Part shown: positions 8,372-17,794 of the stretch, piece after piece | How positions within the stretch are numbered: the first letter of the stretch is position 1 | How the letters are laid out: each line of letters begins with the position of its first letter | Source: Pseudobacteriovorax antillogorgiicola | GTDB taxonomy: Bacteria; Bdellovibrionota_B; Oligoflexia; Oligoflexales; RGVZ01 | Direction: 5' to 3' | NCBI GenBank assembly: GCA_945865565.1 | Contig: CAMBEK010000003.1 | Location: 124,001 to 188,000 of the forward strand | Length of the DNA: 64,000 nt | Position numbers and translations under genes: made by a program | Notes under the pieces: model-generated | What the model was told of the DNA's origin: nothing | Database searches by the model: none | Seen by the model: the letters and a program-made list of their open reading frames with translations, nothing else

Positions 8372-8977
8372 ATGATGTTGAGAACGTTAGCACGGTATTT
8401 CACTTTGGGTGCCCTAATCGTCTTGAGTCCGGCTTGCCGCGCCAGATCCAGTTCCACCGGCAAAGGAGTCGTGGGTAAGCCCGGCGCGCTGAGCGGAGAA
8501 ACAGTGGCCCTCGTACTCTATGAATATTCGTTCAATGACCCTGCCTTGGAGCCTATATATTCCTACGACGAGCGAACCCGAAAACAGATCCCGGTTTTGA
8601 ATGGCATGTGTCTCTACCTTGTGGAGTACGATGCGAGGCGGGAGATCACACATGAAGAGGCAGTTGAACTTTTCAAGGCTGCGCGTCCTGTGACGGCCCA
8701 CGCCATCAGTCAGAGTGGTGTGAGTCGCGATACCCAAAGCTTCTGGGAGGGAATGCGGAGCGCTTTGAGCCTGCGCTCGAATCCGGTCTGGGTCGACAGC
8801 GATTTAATGCAAGACGAGATCTATGGGATGCGGGATCCGCTGCGTCAGGCGTCTTTACAGAATACTTCGACGGGAATCCGCACCATGAGACGTTACGTTG
8901 ACGCAGCCATCAAGAATGAGGACCAAAACGGGCGTGAGTGTCCTCTCGTCCATCCGCGGGCGATCCAAAAAATATAA
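8372..8977 (+). CDS. Hypothetical lipoprotein
   Basis: I do not recognise the family. I start it at the first of two adjacent ATGs (8372), because GGAGG lies six bases upstream; an ATG at 8351 lacks this. The signal peptide MMLRTLARYFTLGALIV ends in a SPAC lipobox. The roughly 180-residue mature part is soluble-looking and mixed alpha/beta, with no catalytic motif I can name. It ends five bases before the convergent ribE gene, with no terminator between them. Confidence 0.72.
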   Translation: MMLRTLARYFTLGALIVLSPACRARSSSTGKGVVGKPGALSGETVALVLYEYSFNDPALEPIYSYDERTRKQIPVLNGMCLYLVEYDARREITHEEAVELFKAARPVTAHAISQSGVSRDTQSFWEGMRSALSLRSNPVWVDSDLMQDEIYGMRDPLRQASLQNTSTGIRTMRRYVDAAIKNEDQNGRECPLVHPRAIQKI

Positions 8978-8982
8978 TTGTT

Positions 8983-9600
8983 TCACGACCAGACGGAAGT
9001 CTCCATCTGCCGGGCGGAAAACTTGGCCATCATATCGAGTTCGATGTTCACATGATCTCCGGCTTTGCGCTCAGACAGGTTGGTAATCTGAATAGTGGCA
9101 GGAATCAGCATGACTTCGACCGTGCTCCCGTCCGGTTGATCGGTTACCGAATTGACCGTCAGGCTGACGCCGTCAATGCAGATCGATCCCTTGGAAATCA
9201 CAAAGCGACCCATGGGTTTTTCTAAATGGATTCGAAAGACCCACCCCAGGTTGTTTTTCTCAACCAGCAGAACACGTCCCTTGCCATCCACATGACCGGA
9301 TACGAGATGACCACCAAGGCGGTCGCCAACCTTGAGCGCGCGTTCGAGATTGACCGTTGACCCTTGCGCACCATGACGGCCAAAGGAAGTGCAAGACATG
9401 GTCTCGCTGGTTACATCAAAGGCAAATTGGTGGTTCCTGCGCCCGGCAACCGTCAAGCAGCAACCGTTCACGGCGATGCTGTCGCCATCGGCAGCTTCGA
9501 ATTCCGGACCGACATCAATCCAAAACCGGTAGGGTGCTACGCCGCTGGGCTGAACCACCTCCACCAACGTTCCCGTTCTTTCCACCAGTCCAGTAAACAT
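8983..9600 (-). CDS. ribE: Riboflavin synthase, alpha chain
   Basis: The enzyme dismutates two lumazine molecules to riboflavin. The 205-residue product starts with the invariant MFTGLVE and has the typical tandem lumazine-binding domains. The first carries DGDSIAVNGCCLTV, the second GSICIDGVSLTVN, and VSGHVDGKG marks the first-domain end. It begins immediately after the nrdR stop (TGAATG). In related genomes ribD lies between these genes and ribBA-ribH-nusB follow; here ribD is absent and the downstream rib genes begin 6.9 kb away. Confidence 0.95.
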   Translation of the reverse strand: MFTGLVERTGTLVEVVQPSGVAPYRFWIDVGPEFEAADGDSIAVNGCCLTVAGRRNHQFAFDVTSETMSCTSFGRHGAQGSTVNLERALKVGDRLGGHLVSGHVDGKGRVLLVEKNNLGWVFRIHLEKPMGRFVISKGSICIDGVSLTVNSVTDQPDGSTVEVMLIPATIQITNLSERKAGDHVNIELDMMAKFSARQMETSVWS

Positions 9601-10047
9601 TCAGCTCATGCCCTTAAGTTCTGCTAAAAATTCGTCGGGATCCTTGAAATCCTTATAAACCGAAGCGAACCGCACGTAGGCCACTTTGTCCATCTCGTGC
9701 AGTTTTTCCATGATCATGTCGCCCAACTTCTGACTGGGAACCGTTCGTTCGCCGAGCTCCTGAATGGTCCGCTCGAGCCGGTCGAGCATCTCCTCGATTT
9801 GAACCATGGAGATTGGGCGCTTGCTGCAAGCGATCTGAAGGGATCTGGTGGCCTTTGCCCTCAGGTAAGGCTCGACCCGGCCGTCCTTTTTGATGATCTG
9901 GAAGCTAAATTCTTCTTCCTTCTCATAGGTCGTGAACCTGTGATTGCACTGGATGCAAGAGCGCCGCCTGCGAACACTTCGGCCCTCGTGCGACAGCCGG
10001 CTTTCTAGAACCTTGGTATCTTCAAACCCACACTGCGGACATTTCAC
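9601..10047 (-). CDS. nrdR: Transcriptional repressor NrdR
   Basis: NrdR represses ribonucleotide reductase genes in response to bound ATP/dATP. I use the GTG at 10047, giving a protein that begins with the family-typical MKCPQCGFEDTKVLESR. The longer frame to 10095 would overlap glyA by 38 bases. A four-cysteine zinc ribbon (CPQC and CIQC) occupies residues 3-34 and the ATP-cone follows, with IIKKDGRVEPYLRAKATRSL. Its 148 residues are standard. It starts 11 bases after the glyA stop and abuts ribE. Confidence 0.95.
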   Translation of the reverse strand: MKCPQCGFEDTKVLESRLSHEGRSVRRRRSCIQCNHRFTTYEKEEEFSFQIIKKDGRVEPYLRAKATRSLQIACSKRPISMVQIEEMLDRLERTIQELGERTVPSQKLGDMIMEKLHEMDKVAYVRFASVYKDFKDPDEFLAELKGMS

Positions 10048-10057
10048 AGAAACCCCA

Positions 10058-11326
10058 TCAAGTCCAAATCTTGTAAAGCGGATAATGGCTCGCAAGAGCC
10101 ATCACATCACGGCGCAAAAGGGCCAGTTTTTCATCGTTCTTCACGTGCTCAAATGCCGTCCGCGTAAACTGAGCAATCATTTCCATCTCATCAGGACCCA
10201 TGCCACGGGTGGTCAAGGCTGGAGTTCCCATGCGAATTCCACTGGTCACAAATGGTGAACGCTTCTCATTCGGAACCGTGTTTTTATTGACCGTGATAGC
10301 GGCCTTGCCCAAGGCTTCCTCGAGCTGCTTGCCACTCACCGATACCGGAGAAAGATCAATCAACAGAAGGTGATTGTCCGTTCCACCAGACACGATCTTA
10401 AAATCCAAATTCATCAAGGCTTTTGCCAAGGCTGCCGCATTCGCAACGACCTGCTGCTGGTAGGTGCGGAATTCAGGGCGCAGCGCCTCACGAAAACAAA
10501 CCGCCTTCGCTGCAATGATGTGCTCCAAAGGTCCGCCCTGAATGCCGGGGAACATCGCCTTGTTGAGTTTGATCGCAAGATCGTCGTCATTCGTAAGGAT
10601 CAAACCGCCACGCGGCCCGCGCAGGGTCTTGTGCGTGGTGGTCGTGACAACATGCGCATGGGGAACTGGACTTGGATGAACACCGGCAGCCACAAGACCT
10701 GCAATGTGCGCCATGTCGACCAAAAGATAGGCTCCGACTTCGTCGGCTATGGCACGGAATTTTGCAAAATCAATGACCCGGGAATAGGCGCTGGCGCCAG
10801 CCAATATCATACGTGGGCGGACTTCGAGAGCCTTCTCACGAACCGCATCGTAGTTGATGGTTTCCGTAAAAGGATCGACACCATAAAAATGTGATTCGTA
10901 AAGGATGCCTGAAAAATTAACCTTGGAACCATGAGTCAAATGCCCGCCGTGGGCGAGGTCCAGACCAAGGATTTTTTCGCCGGGCTTTAACAGCCCAAGG
11001 TAGACCGCCGCGTTGGCCTGTGCACCTGAGTGGGGCTGGACATTTGCATGGCGGGCTCCGAACAGGGTACAAGCACGGCTGATGGCCAGGGATTCGACCT
11101 GATCAACAACCTCGCAACCGCCGTAATAGCGTTTCCCGGGAAGTCCTTCCGCATACTTGTTGGTCAAAGGATTTGCGGCGGCAGACAAGACAGCGGGGGA
11201 CGCAAAATTTTCCGAAGCTATGAGTTCAAGACCGTGCCGCTGGCGCTCCAGCTCTTCTTGAATCAAATTAAAAATATCCGGGTCAGACTGTTGCAGGATT
11301 GCCCAAGGCGATTCGCGGTGGCTCAT
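10058..11326 (-). CDS. glyA: Serine hydroxymethyltransferase
   Basis: GlyA interconverts serine and glycine and charges tetrahydrofolate with a one-carbon unit, using PLP. The 422-residue protein has the N-terminal [19 protein letters not shown] block, [19 protein letters not shown], and the PLP-lysine segment [16 protein letters not shown]. The C-terminus shows [19 protein letters not shown]. Length and motifs are complete. It lies between rpiB (48 bases upstream) and nrdR. Confidence 0.97.
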   Translation of the reverse strand: MSHRESPWAILQQSDPDIFNLIQEELERQRHGLELIASENFASPAVLSAAANPLTNKYAEGLPGKRYYGGCEVVDQVESLAISRACTLFGARHANVQPHSGAQANAAVYLGLLKPGEKILGLDLAHGGHLTHGSKVNFSGILYESHFYGVDPFTETINYDAVREKALEVRPRMILAGASAYSRVIDFAKFRAIADEVGAYLLVDMAHIAGLVAAGVHPSPVPHAHVVTTTTHKTLRGPRGGLILTNDDDLAIKLNKAMFPGIQGGPLEHIIAAKAVCFREALRPEFRTYQQQVVANAAALAKALMNLDFKIVSGGTDNHLLLIDLSPVSVSGKQLEEALGKAAITVNKNTVPNEKRSPFVTSGIRMGTPALTTRGMGPDEMEMIAQFTRTAFEHVKNDEKLALLRRDVMALASHYPLYKIWT

Positions 11327-11374
11327 CAGTTTTTCCCTTACATGGATTCAAGGCGCGAGGATCAAGGTCGAAGA

Positions 11375-11845
11375 TCAAGGTTCCAGGCGAACTTTGAAAT
11401 TCTTTTTTTCAATTTCGCGAATCTTGTCGCGGCGCATCTTGTGCCGTCCGCCCTCGAATGCAGTCTCAAGCCAAATTTTCAAGAAATCCGCAGCCCGGTG
11501 CAGGTTTGTGGTTCTGGCGCCAAGGCAAATCATGTTGGTATCATTGTGGGCGCGAGACATGCGTGCACTGTACTCATCCCAGACCACGGCGGCGCGGACA
11601 CCCGGAAACTTGTTGCCGGTGATCGCCATGCCAGTTCCGGTGCCACAAATCGCAACCCCGGCCTCGATCTTTCCGCTTGAAATATCCTGGGCCAAAAGCG
11701 CGGCATAGTCAGGGTAATCAACGGATTGTTCATTGGAAACGGCAACACCGTAATCGACCGCCTCGTGGCCAAGGGCCTTGACCAGTTCGAGCATCGCATC
11801 TTTAAGTTCTTTGCCAGCATGGTCTGCCGCAAGTCCGATGATCAT
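11375..11845 (-). CDS. rpiB: Ribose-5-phosphate isomerase B
   Basis: RpiB interconverts ribose 5-phosphate and ribulose 5-phosphate; the latter is the substrate of the DHBP synthase of this cluster. The 156-residue protein has the N-terminal IGLAADHAGKELK, the catalytic cysteine in VAICGTGTGMAITGNK and the phosphate-binding HNDTNMICLGAR. GGAGG lies ten bases before the ATG. It starts only 30 bases after the acpP terminator, so either read-through or a very compact promoter must serve it. Confidence 0.95.
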   Translation of the reverse strand: MIIGLAADHAGKELKDAMLELVKALGHEAVDYGVAVSNEQSVDYPDYAALLAQDISSGKIEAGVAICGTGTGMAITGNKFPGVRAAVVWDEYSARMSRAHNDTNMICLGARTTNLHRAADFLKIWLETAFEGGRHKMRRDKIREIEKKNFKVRLEP

Positions 11846-11874
11846 AAAAGTTTCGTCCTCCGGGTCAGGCCGGG

Positions 11875-11918
11875 AAAAAAAACAGGGGCATCAGGCAGAT
11901 TACCACTTGATACCCCTG
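11875..11918 (-). terminator. Rho-independent terminator of acpP
   Basis: On the minus strand CAGGGGTATCA pairs with TGATGCCCCTG (one mismatch) around a 14-base loop and runs directly into eight T residues. It lies 26 bases after the acpP stop codon. Confidence 0.9.
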
Positions 11919-11943
11919 TGAATCCATTTGCCGGTAGCGGCAA

Positions 11944-12186
11944 TCAGGCTTCTTCAGTCTTCTTGATAAATGCAATCGCATCGTTCACGGTGCGAATGTT
12001 TTCGGCTTCTTCATCGGGGATATCAACACCGAAAGCCTCTTCCATTGCCATAACCAGTTCAACGATGTCCAAAGAATCGGCACCGAGGTCTTCGATGAAC
12101 TTTGCATTGGTGGTCACTGCGGACTCTTCCACACCAAGTTGGCTCACCACGATTTGTTTTACTTTTTCCTCAACGGAAGCGGACAT
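11944..12186 (-). CDS. acpP: Acyl carrier protein
   Basis: The 80-residue acidic protein carries the phosphopantetheine site in [14 protein letters not shown], with Ser38 as the attachment residue, and the typical helix [14 protein letters not shown]. It carries growing acyl chains in type II fatty-acid synthesis; fabI is also in this window. GAGGAG precedes the ATG. It is monocistronic by its own terminator, which fits the high expression expected for ACP. Confidence 0.97.
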   Translation of the reverse strand: MSASVEEKVKQIVVSQLGVEESAVTTNAKFIEDLGADSLDIVELVMAMEEAFGVDIPDEEAENIRTVNDAIAFIKKTEEA

Positions 12187-12292
12187 TCTTACAACTCCTC
12201 AAAATAATCTTCAGGCGGTCATGCCCGACACTCGATGCTGGAAATGGAATCAAAATCAGGAGTTTTTAGCAAGGCGCTTTGCTGGGTGGGAT

Positions 12293-13594
12293 TCAGAAAA
12301 AAATTCTCGAGGACAATAAAAGATTCTCCAAGGCACCCGTCACGCTCTGGATTGCATAGGAATCGGCCACCAATTGGGCTTGCCCAGAACCCTTTTGCGA
12401 GACATAACTTACTGAAATTTCACGGGATTTTTGAATCAACCCAATTCCCCAGGTTAAACCCGAGTAGTCAATTGCTGTTGGCTGGTTGGCCAAATCTTCT
12501 TTCGGGGCAGGAAACAGGCTGGCATTGGAAAAGGCACCTCCGCGCAAGACAAGCCCCCCAAGAGTGACTTCGGCTCCAACCGAGTAGTTATAGGTCGTCT
12601 GCAACCCGCGCGCTTCTTCGGCAGGTCCTGTCGCATGCTTGATCAAATCCGCGGCCACCAGAAGGCGCCCAGGCTCGCGCCAGGCCACGCCCACCTGATA
12701 GGTTCGAATTCCTGGTTCATCCATTTCACTGGATCTACCTTCGGTGGAAGAAAGCTGATTCTCGCTGCCAGGTAATCCATCGGCACCAGGACTTTCCGCC
12801 TGATAGTCCGAGACCGACGTGTTGTTGCTGATGGGAAACGGATATCGCAAACTAAACCCCAAGCGCATACGCCCTGACACGAGCAATGCGCCTGCCGTTC
12901 CAAGCAGGCCCTCATTCAAAGTCTGATACTTGAGGTTTCGCGAAGTGAACGCGCCACCTGTCCCCGACATGATTTGAAAATTTGAAACTGCAGACTGGCG
13001 CCGGTAATAGGCTCCGGAAACCCCCAAGGAAATCCAATCGGCCAACAAATAGGAAATCCCTGCGCCGGCAGATGAAAGTGTCGATGCCTCCTGGTAGGTC
13101 CTGTAGTAATCCACCGACTCACCAGAAACCAATTCAACGCCCATAAAGGAATCATTCTGGTTAACGTTGCGTTCATCCAACGACGCGAAACCATAACCCG
13201 CACCGAAGCGCCCATTGCGCAAACTTGCACCGAAAAATCCAGGCGACAATGACTGTGCCCGTTCGACAAACGGTTCGTCACTGATGGTCTGATCAAAGGA
13301 CGTCGACGACTGGATCAGGCCGATCCCGGAGACGGAAACTTCCGGGCGGTCGATCAAACTGTAGCCTGCTGGATTCCAATAGACGGCAGAAGGGTCGTCG
13401 GCAACAGCCACAAAAGCCCCTCCCATTGCGGCGGCCCGGGGGCCAGGCAGCAAATTTCGTTGATGCGAGAACGTTCCGGAAAGGGCAGGGGACGCGATCA
13501 TCGCGGAGTGCATGGCGGCAAGCCACAGGCAGACGCGCATGGCATGCGCAAGGCTCCGGCGTGGTCCCGGCGAAATTTTTCTGATAGGGAACAT
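12293..13594 (-). CDS. FadL/OmpP1-type outer-membrane protein
   Basis: About 433 residues. After an N-terminal export signal (charged stretch RKISPGPRR, hydrophobic VCLWLAAMHSAMIASPALSG) comes the family block GPRAAAMGGAFVAVADDP then SAVYWNPAGYS. The body has many short amphipathic strands, and the last residue is Phe (LLLSSRIFF), a barrel-assembly signal. FadL-type proteins transport long-chain fatty acids or other hydrophobic compounds. The start is uncertain: ATG 13594, GTG 13624 and a later Met at the hydrophobic core are all possible, none with a strong ribosome site. It is divergent from the LpxH-like gene. Confidence 0.82.
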   Translation of the reverse strand: MFPIRKISPGPRRSLAHAMRVCLWLAAMHSAMIASPALSGTFSHQRNLLPGPRAAAMGGAFVAVADDPSAVYWNPAGYSLIDRPEVSVSGIGLIQSSTSFDQTISDEPFVERAQSLSPGFFGASLRNGRFGAGYGFASLDERNVNQNDSFMGVELVSGESVDYYRTYQEASTLSSAGAGISYLLADWISLGVSGAYYRRQSAVSNFQIMSGTGGAFTSRNLKYQTLNEGLLGTAGALLVSGRMRLGFSLRYPFPISNNTSVSDYQAESPGADGLPGSENQLSSTEGRSSEMDEPGIRTYQVGVAWREPGRLLVAADLIKHATGPAEEARGLQTTYNYSVGAEVTLGGLVLRGGAFSNASLFPAPKEDLANQPTAIDYSGLTWGIGLIQKSREISVSYVSQKGSGQAQLVADSYAIQSVTGALENLLLSSRIFF

Positions 13595-13713
13595 GATAGA
13601 GTCTTCGGCATCCCCAGGCAGCACTGGAGCCAGTCTGGGCGTTGAATGGGGGGCGAATTGGATGCAGCTCCGGCAGGATCCAATAAACTCAGGCTAATTT
13701 CGGGGATCTTTGC

Positions 13714-14514
13714 ATGTTCACCAATGCCGAATTTGTGGCGGTCTCAGACATCCACCTGGAACATCCCGGCGACGACCGGGGCCGGGTTCTTCTGGAAGTC
13801 ATTGACGCCTGTATTTCGTCCAACGTGCAGTGCTTTGCCCTGCTTGGAGATATTTTCGACTTCTGCCTTGGCGGGACAGGTTACTTCTCGAAAAAATTTG
13901 CTGCGGTCGGCGAACGCCTTGAGGCACTGGCCGCAAGCGGAACTCGCGTCGTGTTCATTGAGGGCAACCACGAATTTGCCCTGGCAAAAATGGGCTGGCG
14001 CGGCGTCGAGGTTGTCAGCGAATCCGAACGCGAACGCGGGATGACGTGGCGAAGCGCGTCGGGAAAAAAAATCCTCATGACGCATGGTGATCTTTTTTAT
14101 GCGCCGGACACGTATCTGGCATTTCGCAAACTGATCAAATCACGGCCAAGTTTATTCGCGGTTTCGATGATTCCGGGACTGCTGATGGATGCATACGCAC
14201 TGCGCCATGCTCGCGCATCCCGTTCCCGCGATCCTTACCGGATCATCAATGAGAGCGCGATTCTCGAAGACGCACGAAAATTTGCGGGGGAAAAAGAAGC
14301 CGATCACTTGCTGTTCGGCCACTTTCATATCCCTTGGGCCGAGCCTCTACGCGATAAAAACGGCGAAGGCTCCAGCGATAACCTCCTGCTCTGCATGAAC
14401 TCCTGGGACAAGCCGAACGTCTTGATATTTGACGGCAAGAACTTCCACCGGGGATTCACCACCGCGCCTGGGAAGCCAATGGCTTTTTCGCCTGCGTTTA
14501 AAGCTCAGACCTGA
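13714..14514 (+). CDS. LpxH-like calcineurin-type metallophosphoesterase
   Basis: The 266-residue protein has all five metallophosphoesterase motifs in order: VSDIHL, LGDIFDF, EGNHEF, MTHGDLF and FGHFHIP. This spacing and the GDIFDF form resemble UDP-2,3-diacylglucosamine hydrolase (LpxH), which removes UMP in lipid A synthesis, but LpxH usually has GNRDF and not GNHEF, so another phosphodiester substrate is possible. No membrane segment is seen. The last 17 bases overlap the convergent gene at 14498-16258. Confidence 0.8.
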   Translation: MFTNAEFVAVSDIHLEHPGDDRGRVLLEVIDACISSNVQCFALLGDIFDFCLGGTGYFSKKFAAVGERLEALAASGTRVVFIEGNHEFALAKMGWRGVEVVSESERERGMTWRSASGKKILMTHGDLFYAPDTYLAFRKLIKSRPSLFAVSMIPGLLMDAYALRHARASRSRDPYRIINESAILEDARKFAGEKEADHLLFGHFHIPWAEPLRDKNGEGSSDNLLLCMNSWDKPNVLIFDGKNFHRGFTTAPGKPMAFSPAFKAQT

Positions 14515-16258
14515 TCCCTAGATAAAACTTCGAAGAATCGTAAACCGCTGTTTTGCTGTTACCGAGTTGAAACGAATGGGATTCATACTGCCAGGTCAGG
14601 CCGTATTCTGCGGCGCCTTTTGCATCAGCTGGGCGAAACAGCTTGACCTCGATCCCAGTACCAAGAGCCGAGTCGATCGACTGTTTGACTCCCTTGTACC
14701 CAAAACTGCCAACCGTCAGCGGATATAGGAAAAGATCCCCCTGAACACCCAGCTTCCGGCTATTATCACCAATATTCAAATCACCGCGACCACCGACGAA
14801 TCCACCAAAGAAGAAGGCATCAAGGCCTCCAAACTTTTCTCCCGACACGCTGAGTCCGACCAAACGCCCGACGCCACCGTATCGCCAGCGATGAAACTGC
14901 AGCACGGTGCCTTGCGATTCGGGGGCAACTGGATACTCCAAGTAGCCATTCCCACGCAGATCGTAGCCAGTGAAGCTGCCACTCAAACTTGAACCAAACG
15001 AAAAATCGGCCTCCATATCACCAAAAGCCTCGCGACTCAGGCGACGCGTCCCACGCAGGCCGATGTTATTCACCAACGTATAAGGCGCCGCCGTCGACGC
15101 CGACACGGGTCCGGTCACAGACCAAGACCGCAGTCCTAGTCCAAGCTCTCCTTCAGAGAAAATTCCGGCTGCGACAGAACCAAACCAGGATTCCTTGCGC
15201 CCTCCACCAACACCACCCTCTTCTTCGGCAACGGAAGCCGCGGGCGTCACTTGCTCTTCCGTGGCCACAGGAGAGTCTAACGGAGAAACCGCCGCGGGAG
15301 CTGCTGGAACGGGATTCACGACCGCCGGCTTTTCGTTTGTAGGGTTAAGCTTTTCCGGATTCCCAGCCGCCAACTGCGGCGTCAGGGGTTCCACGGGAAT
15401 TGGGCGGGCTCCTGATCCAAGAACTTCCGGACCATAAGCCGGCACCGCTGCCTCACGGGCAAACCGCGCCCGCGAAGCGATTCGCACCAATTTTACGCCA
15501 TCTCCAACACGGACCGCGCCGGGCTTGATTTGCCCCGTCATCTGCGCAATCGAAGTCCTGTCCTTCACTTCGGCCACTTTGGCGCGACCGAGTGCCTCAA
15601 CGGTAAATTTATTCCAAACGCCAGTTGCAGGGTGCCGAGACGCCACAGCAACACGACTGATGGTGATTTCATCGCCGACCTGAACGCCCTGCTCAAGTCC
15701 CCCGGAAACCACGATGAAGCGTCCTTGCATTGACAGGATCTTGGCATCATAAGGAACCCGGTTGAACAGGCGGTACACCAATCCCTCAATCAGGCTATTG
15801 ACCCCTGTCGCTCCTGCAGATTCCATTTTAGCAGCATCAATAGAATCTGATTCCTGGAGCAAAGGCTCCAATTTCCGGTCAAACAGGCGAACCACAAAAT
15901 CAAACGTGTCGGTCCGGTCCAAAATGTCCAACGATACAAACCCATCCACTTCGAACTGTTCGATCAGCCCCGCGCGAACCTTCTCATCGTTGCGGGCATT
16001 CCTGGTCAATTCAGCATCAATTACCCTGAATCGACCGGAGGACTTCACCGCCTCAGGAAAAGCACGCTGAACCCCGCCACGAAAATCTGCCATGCGGGGA
16101 TTTGAGAGGATGGACTGTGAAAAATCTGGCGCAAATACGACAGCGCGCTCAAGGCGAGGCATATCTGCCGCCGCGAAACCATTGCTTGCAGCTAATGCCA
16201 CCCAGGCAACGAGCATCGCCACTTGAAGAGAAAGGTACTTGATATATTTCCTGGACAT
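14498..16258 (-). CDS. Large secreted envelope protein of unknown function
   Basis: The ATG at 16258 follows GGGGAGCGCATT and opens a signal peptide (KYIKYLSLQVAMLVAWVALA, cleavage near GFA). The first 200 or so mature residues resemble the soluble N-terminal part of FlgT/CsgG-like envelope proteins (FRVIDAELTRNARND, a fold that often binds periplasmic machines). GGLEQGVQVGDEITISR starts a small beta domain. A Pro/Ala-rich linker of about 90 residues follows, then a roughly 220-residue Gly- and Tyr-rich stretch with strands that could be a barrel. The similarity is from pattern only, and no enzyme motif is visible. It is read in the same direction as spoVR but after a 44-base gap. Confidence 0.65.
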   Translation of the reverse strand: MSRKYIKYLSLQVAMLVAWVALAASNGFAAADMPRLERAVVFAPDFSQSILSNPRMADFRGGVQRAFPEAVKSSGRFRVIDAELTRNARNDEKVRAGLIEQFEVDGFVSLDILDRTDTFDFVVRLFDRKLEPLLQESDSIDAAKMESAGATGVNSLIEGLVYRLFNRVPYDAKILSMQGRFIVVSGGLEQGVQVGDEITISRVAVASRHPATGVWNKFTVEALGRAKVAEVKDRTSIAQMTGQIKPGAVRVGDGVKLVRIASRARFAREAAVPAYGPEVLGSGARPIPVEPLTPQLAAGNPEKLNPTNEKPAVVNPVPAAPAAVSPLDSPVATEEQVTPAASVAEEEGGVGGGRKESWFGSVAAGIFSEGELGLGLRSWSVTGPVSASTAAPYTLVNNIGLRGTRRLSREAFGDMEADFSFGSSLSGSFTGYDLRGNGYLEYPVAPESQGTVLQFHRWRYGGVGRLVGLSVSGEKFGGLDAFFFGGFVGGRGDLNIGDNSRKLGVQGDLFLYPLTVGSFGYKGVKQSIDSALGTGIEVKLFRPADAKGAAEYGLTWQYESHSFQLGNSKTAVYDSSKFYLGIRSEL

Positions 16259-16302
16259 AATGCGCTCCCCTACTTGCCACATGGACACCGGAATCACTTT
16301 AA

Positions 16303-17793
16303 CTAGATCTTTTCCACCTGGTGGCTCGATCCATCAAAGGATACCCGGCGCCTTGAATCTTCGACCATCGTCTCAATATGCACCGGCCTGCGCCAGATTT
16401 TAAAAATATTCTTCAGTGTTTCCAGTGCAAAATCATGTTTCAGGTCGACACCCTCATGCTGATGCAAAAGAAGGAGTTCACCACGATTCTTGAAATTCCC
16501 GTCTTTGACGGCGATGACAGGTTGGCCGAAATTCGTCAGTTGCTGCAGAAGGCGCTGTTTAATCTCAGGAAAGTCCCGCCCAGAAATAACGTGCTGACCG
16601 CTCCGGCGATCGAAATCATAAAGAAACATTTTGCTTTCGTGGCAGAAATCCTCATCCAGAAATTCATCAATGAAGGTGATGTCATTGTGAATCTTGCGAA
16701 TTTCAAAAAGCTTCTCACGACCGAGATTGGCCCGGGTATCCCAATCCGAACGTTTTTTTGGGTCATCACAATCCGTGTAATCCTTCCCAAAACGCCCCTT
16801 ATCCCAACGGCGCTCCACATGGCGAAACAGCTCAACACCAAGCTTGTAGGGGTTTAGTTGACCGGAGTGAGAGGCAACAATACCGGCATACTGCTCGCAA
16901 TAGTCAACAATCTCGCTCTCCGTCAGCGGAGCCAGTTTGGTCATCATCTCGCTGTGCCAATATGTGGCCCAGCCTTCGTTCATGATTTTAGTCTGACCCT
17001 GCGGAGCAAAATAATATGATTCATCGCGAATGATCTCAAGGATGCGTTTCTGCCAATGGTCGAAAGGCGCATGATCGATCAAGAATTTCAGAACATCCCG
17101 CTCGGGATTCTCGGGAAAGCCGCGCTGCTTTTCCGCGGCCTCTACCTGCTTTTGAGCCTGGGCATCGAGAAATTCCTTGGGATTCACATACCGGTCCATG
17201 TAGGACTTTGCCCTGATTTTGGCGACTCCCTTTGGCCGGGGAGCCTCGTCGCCAACTTCGGCTTTTTTAAGTGCGGGGCGGAAAGGTGCATGAATATCAA
17301 TCAGGTTTTCAATTGATAAGCAGACATCCACGAACGATTCCACCTCGTCGTGACCAACATCATTGATCACAGACCTGATGTACGCGGCATGATTGGCCAT
17401 TTGATCCAGCATTTTGCGGTTTGTCTTGCTGAACCAGTAATTATTCTTGAAAAAATCGCAGTGTGCATAGACGTGCGCCATGACTGTTTTTTGAGACGCA
17501 AGGCTATTTGCGCGAAGCAAATAGGCGTAACAAGGGTTGGTGTTGATCACCATTTCATAGATTGTTGAAAGGCCGTACGTGTAGCTTTTTGAAAGCCGGT
17601 CGTATTCCATGCCAAAGCGCCAGTGCGGGTATCTTGTCGGAAAACCGCCATAAGCAGCGATTTCGTTGAGCTGTTGATAGTCAATCAATTCAAAGATAGT
17701 CGGAAAAAAATCGAGCCCGGCTCCTCTCGCCACATCGGCAAGTTTTCCGGCCACGTCCCGCAACTCCGGGGTTAACTGGGTTTTAAACTCCAT
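16303..17793 (-). CDS. spoVR: SpoVR family protein
   Basis: The 496-residue protein has the SpoVR hallmark segments: NEIAAYGGFPTRYPHWRFGM, YEMVINTNPCYAYLLRANS, VMAHVYAHCDFFKNN and NEGWATYWHSEMM. Its biochemical role is unresolved; the PrkA-YeaH-SpoVR trio is conserved in many proteobacteria and linked to stress and stationary phase. The ATG at 17793 is one base after the yeaH stop and is preceded by AAGGG. A longer in-frame extension to 17844 would overlap yeaH by 50 bases and is unlikely. Confidence 0.95.
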   Translation of the reverse strand: MEFKTQLTPELRDVAGKLADVARGAGLDFFPTIFELIDYQQLNEIAAYGGFPTRYPHWRFGMEYDRLSKSYTYGLSTIYEMVINTNPCYAYLLRANSLASQKTVMAHVYAHCDFFKNNYWFSKTNRKMLDQMANHAAYIRSVINDVGHDEVESFVDVCLSIENLIDIHAPFRPALKKAEVGDEAPRPKGVAKIRAKSYMDRYVNPKEFLDAQAQKQVEAAEKQRGFPENPERDVLKFLIDHAPFDHWQKRILEIIRDESYYFAPQGQTKIMNEGWATYWHSEMMTKLAPLTESEIVDYCEQYAGIVASHSGQLNPYKLGVELFRHVERRWDKGRFGKDYTDCDDPKKRSDWDTRANLGREKLFEIRKIHNDITFIDEFLDEDFCHESKMFLYDFDRRSGQHVISGRDFPEIKQRLLQQLTNFGQPVIAVKDGNFKNRGELLLLHQHEGVDLKHDFALETLKNIFKIWRRPVHIETMVEDSRRRVSFDGSSHQVEKI

Positions 17794-17794
17794 G

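Noticed and set aside
12270-12292. Hairpin AGCAAGGCGC/TTTGCT between acpP and the FadL gene
   Set aside because: No T-tract follows on the minus strand, and the stem is short, so it is not called a terminator.
12690-12715. GGTTCGAATTCC resembling a tRNA T-arm
   Set aside because: It lies inside the FadL-type coding sequence and has no cloverleaf around it.
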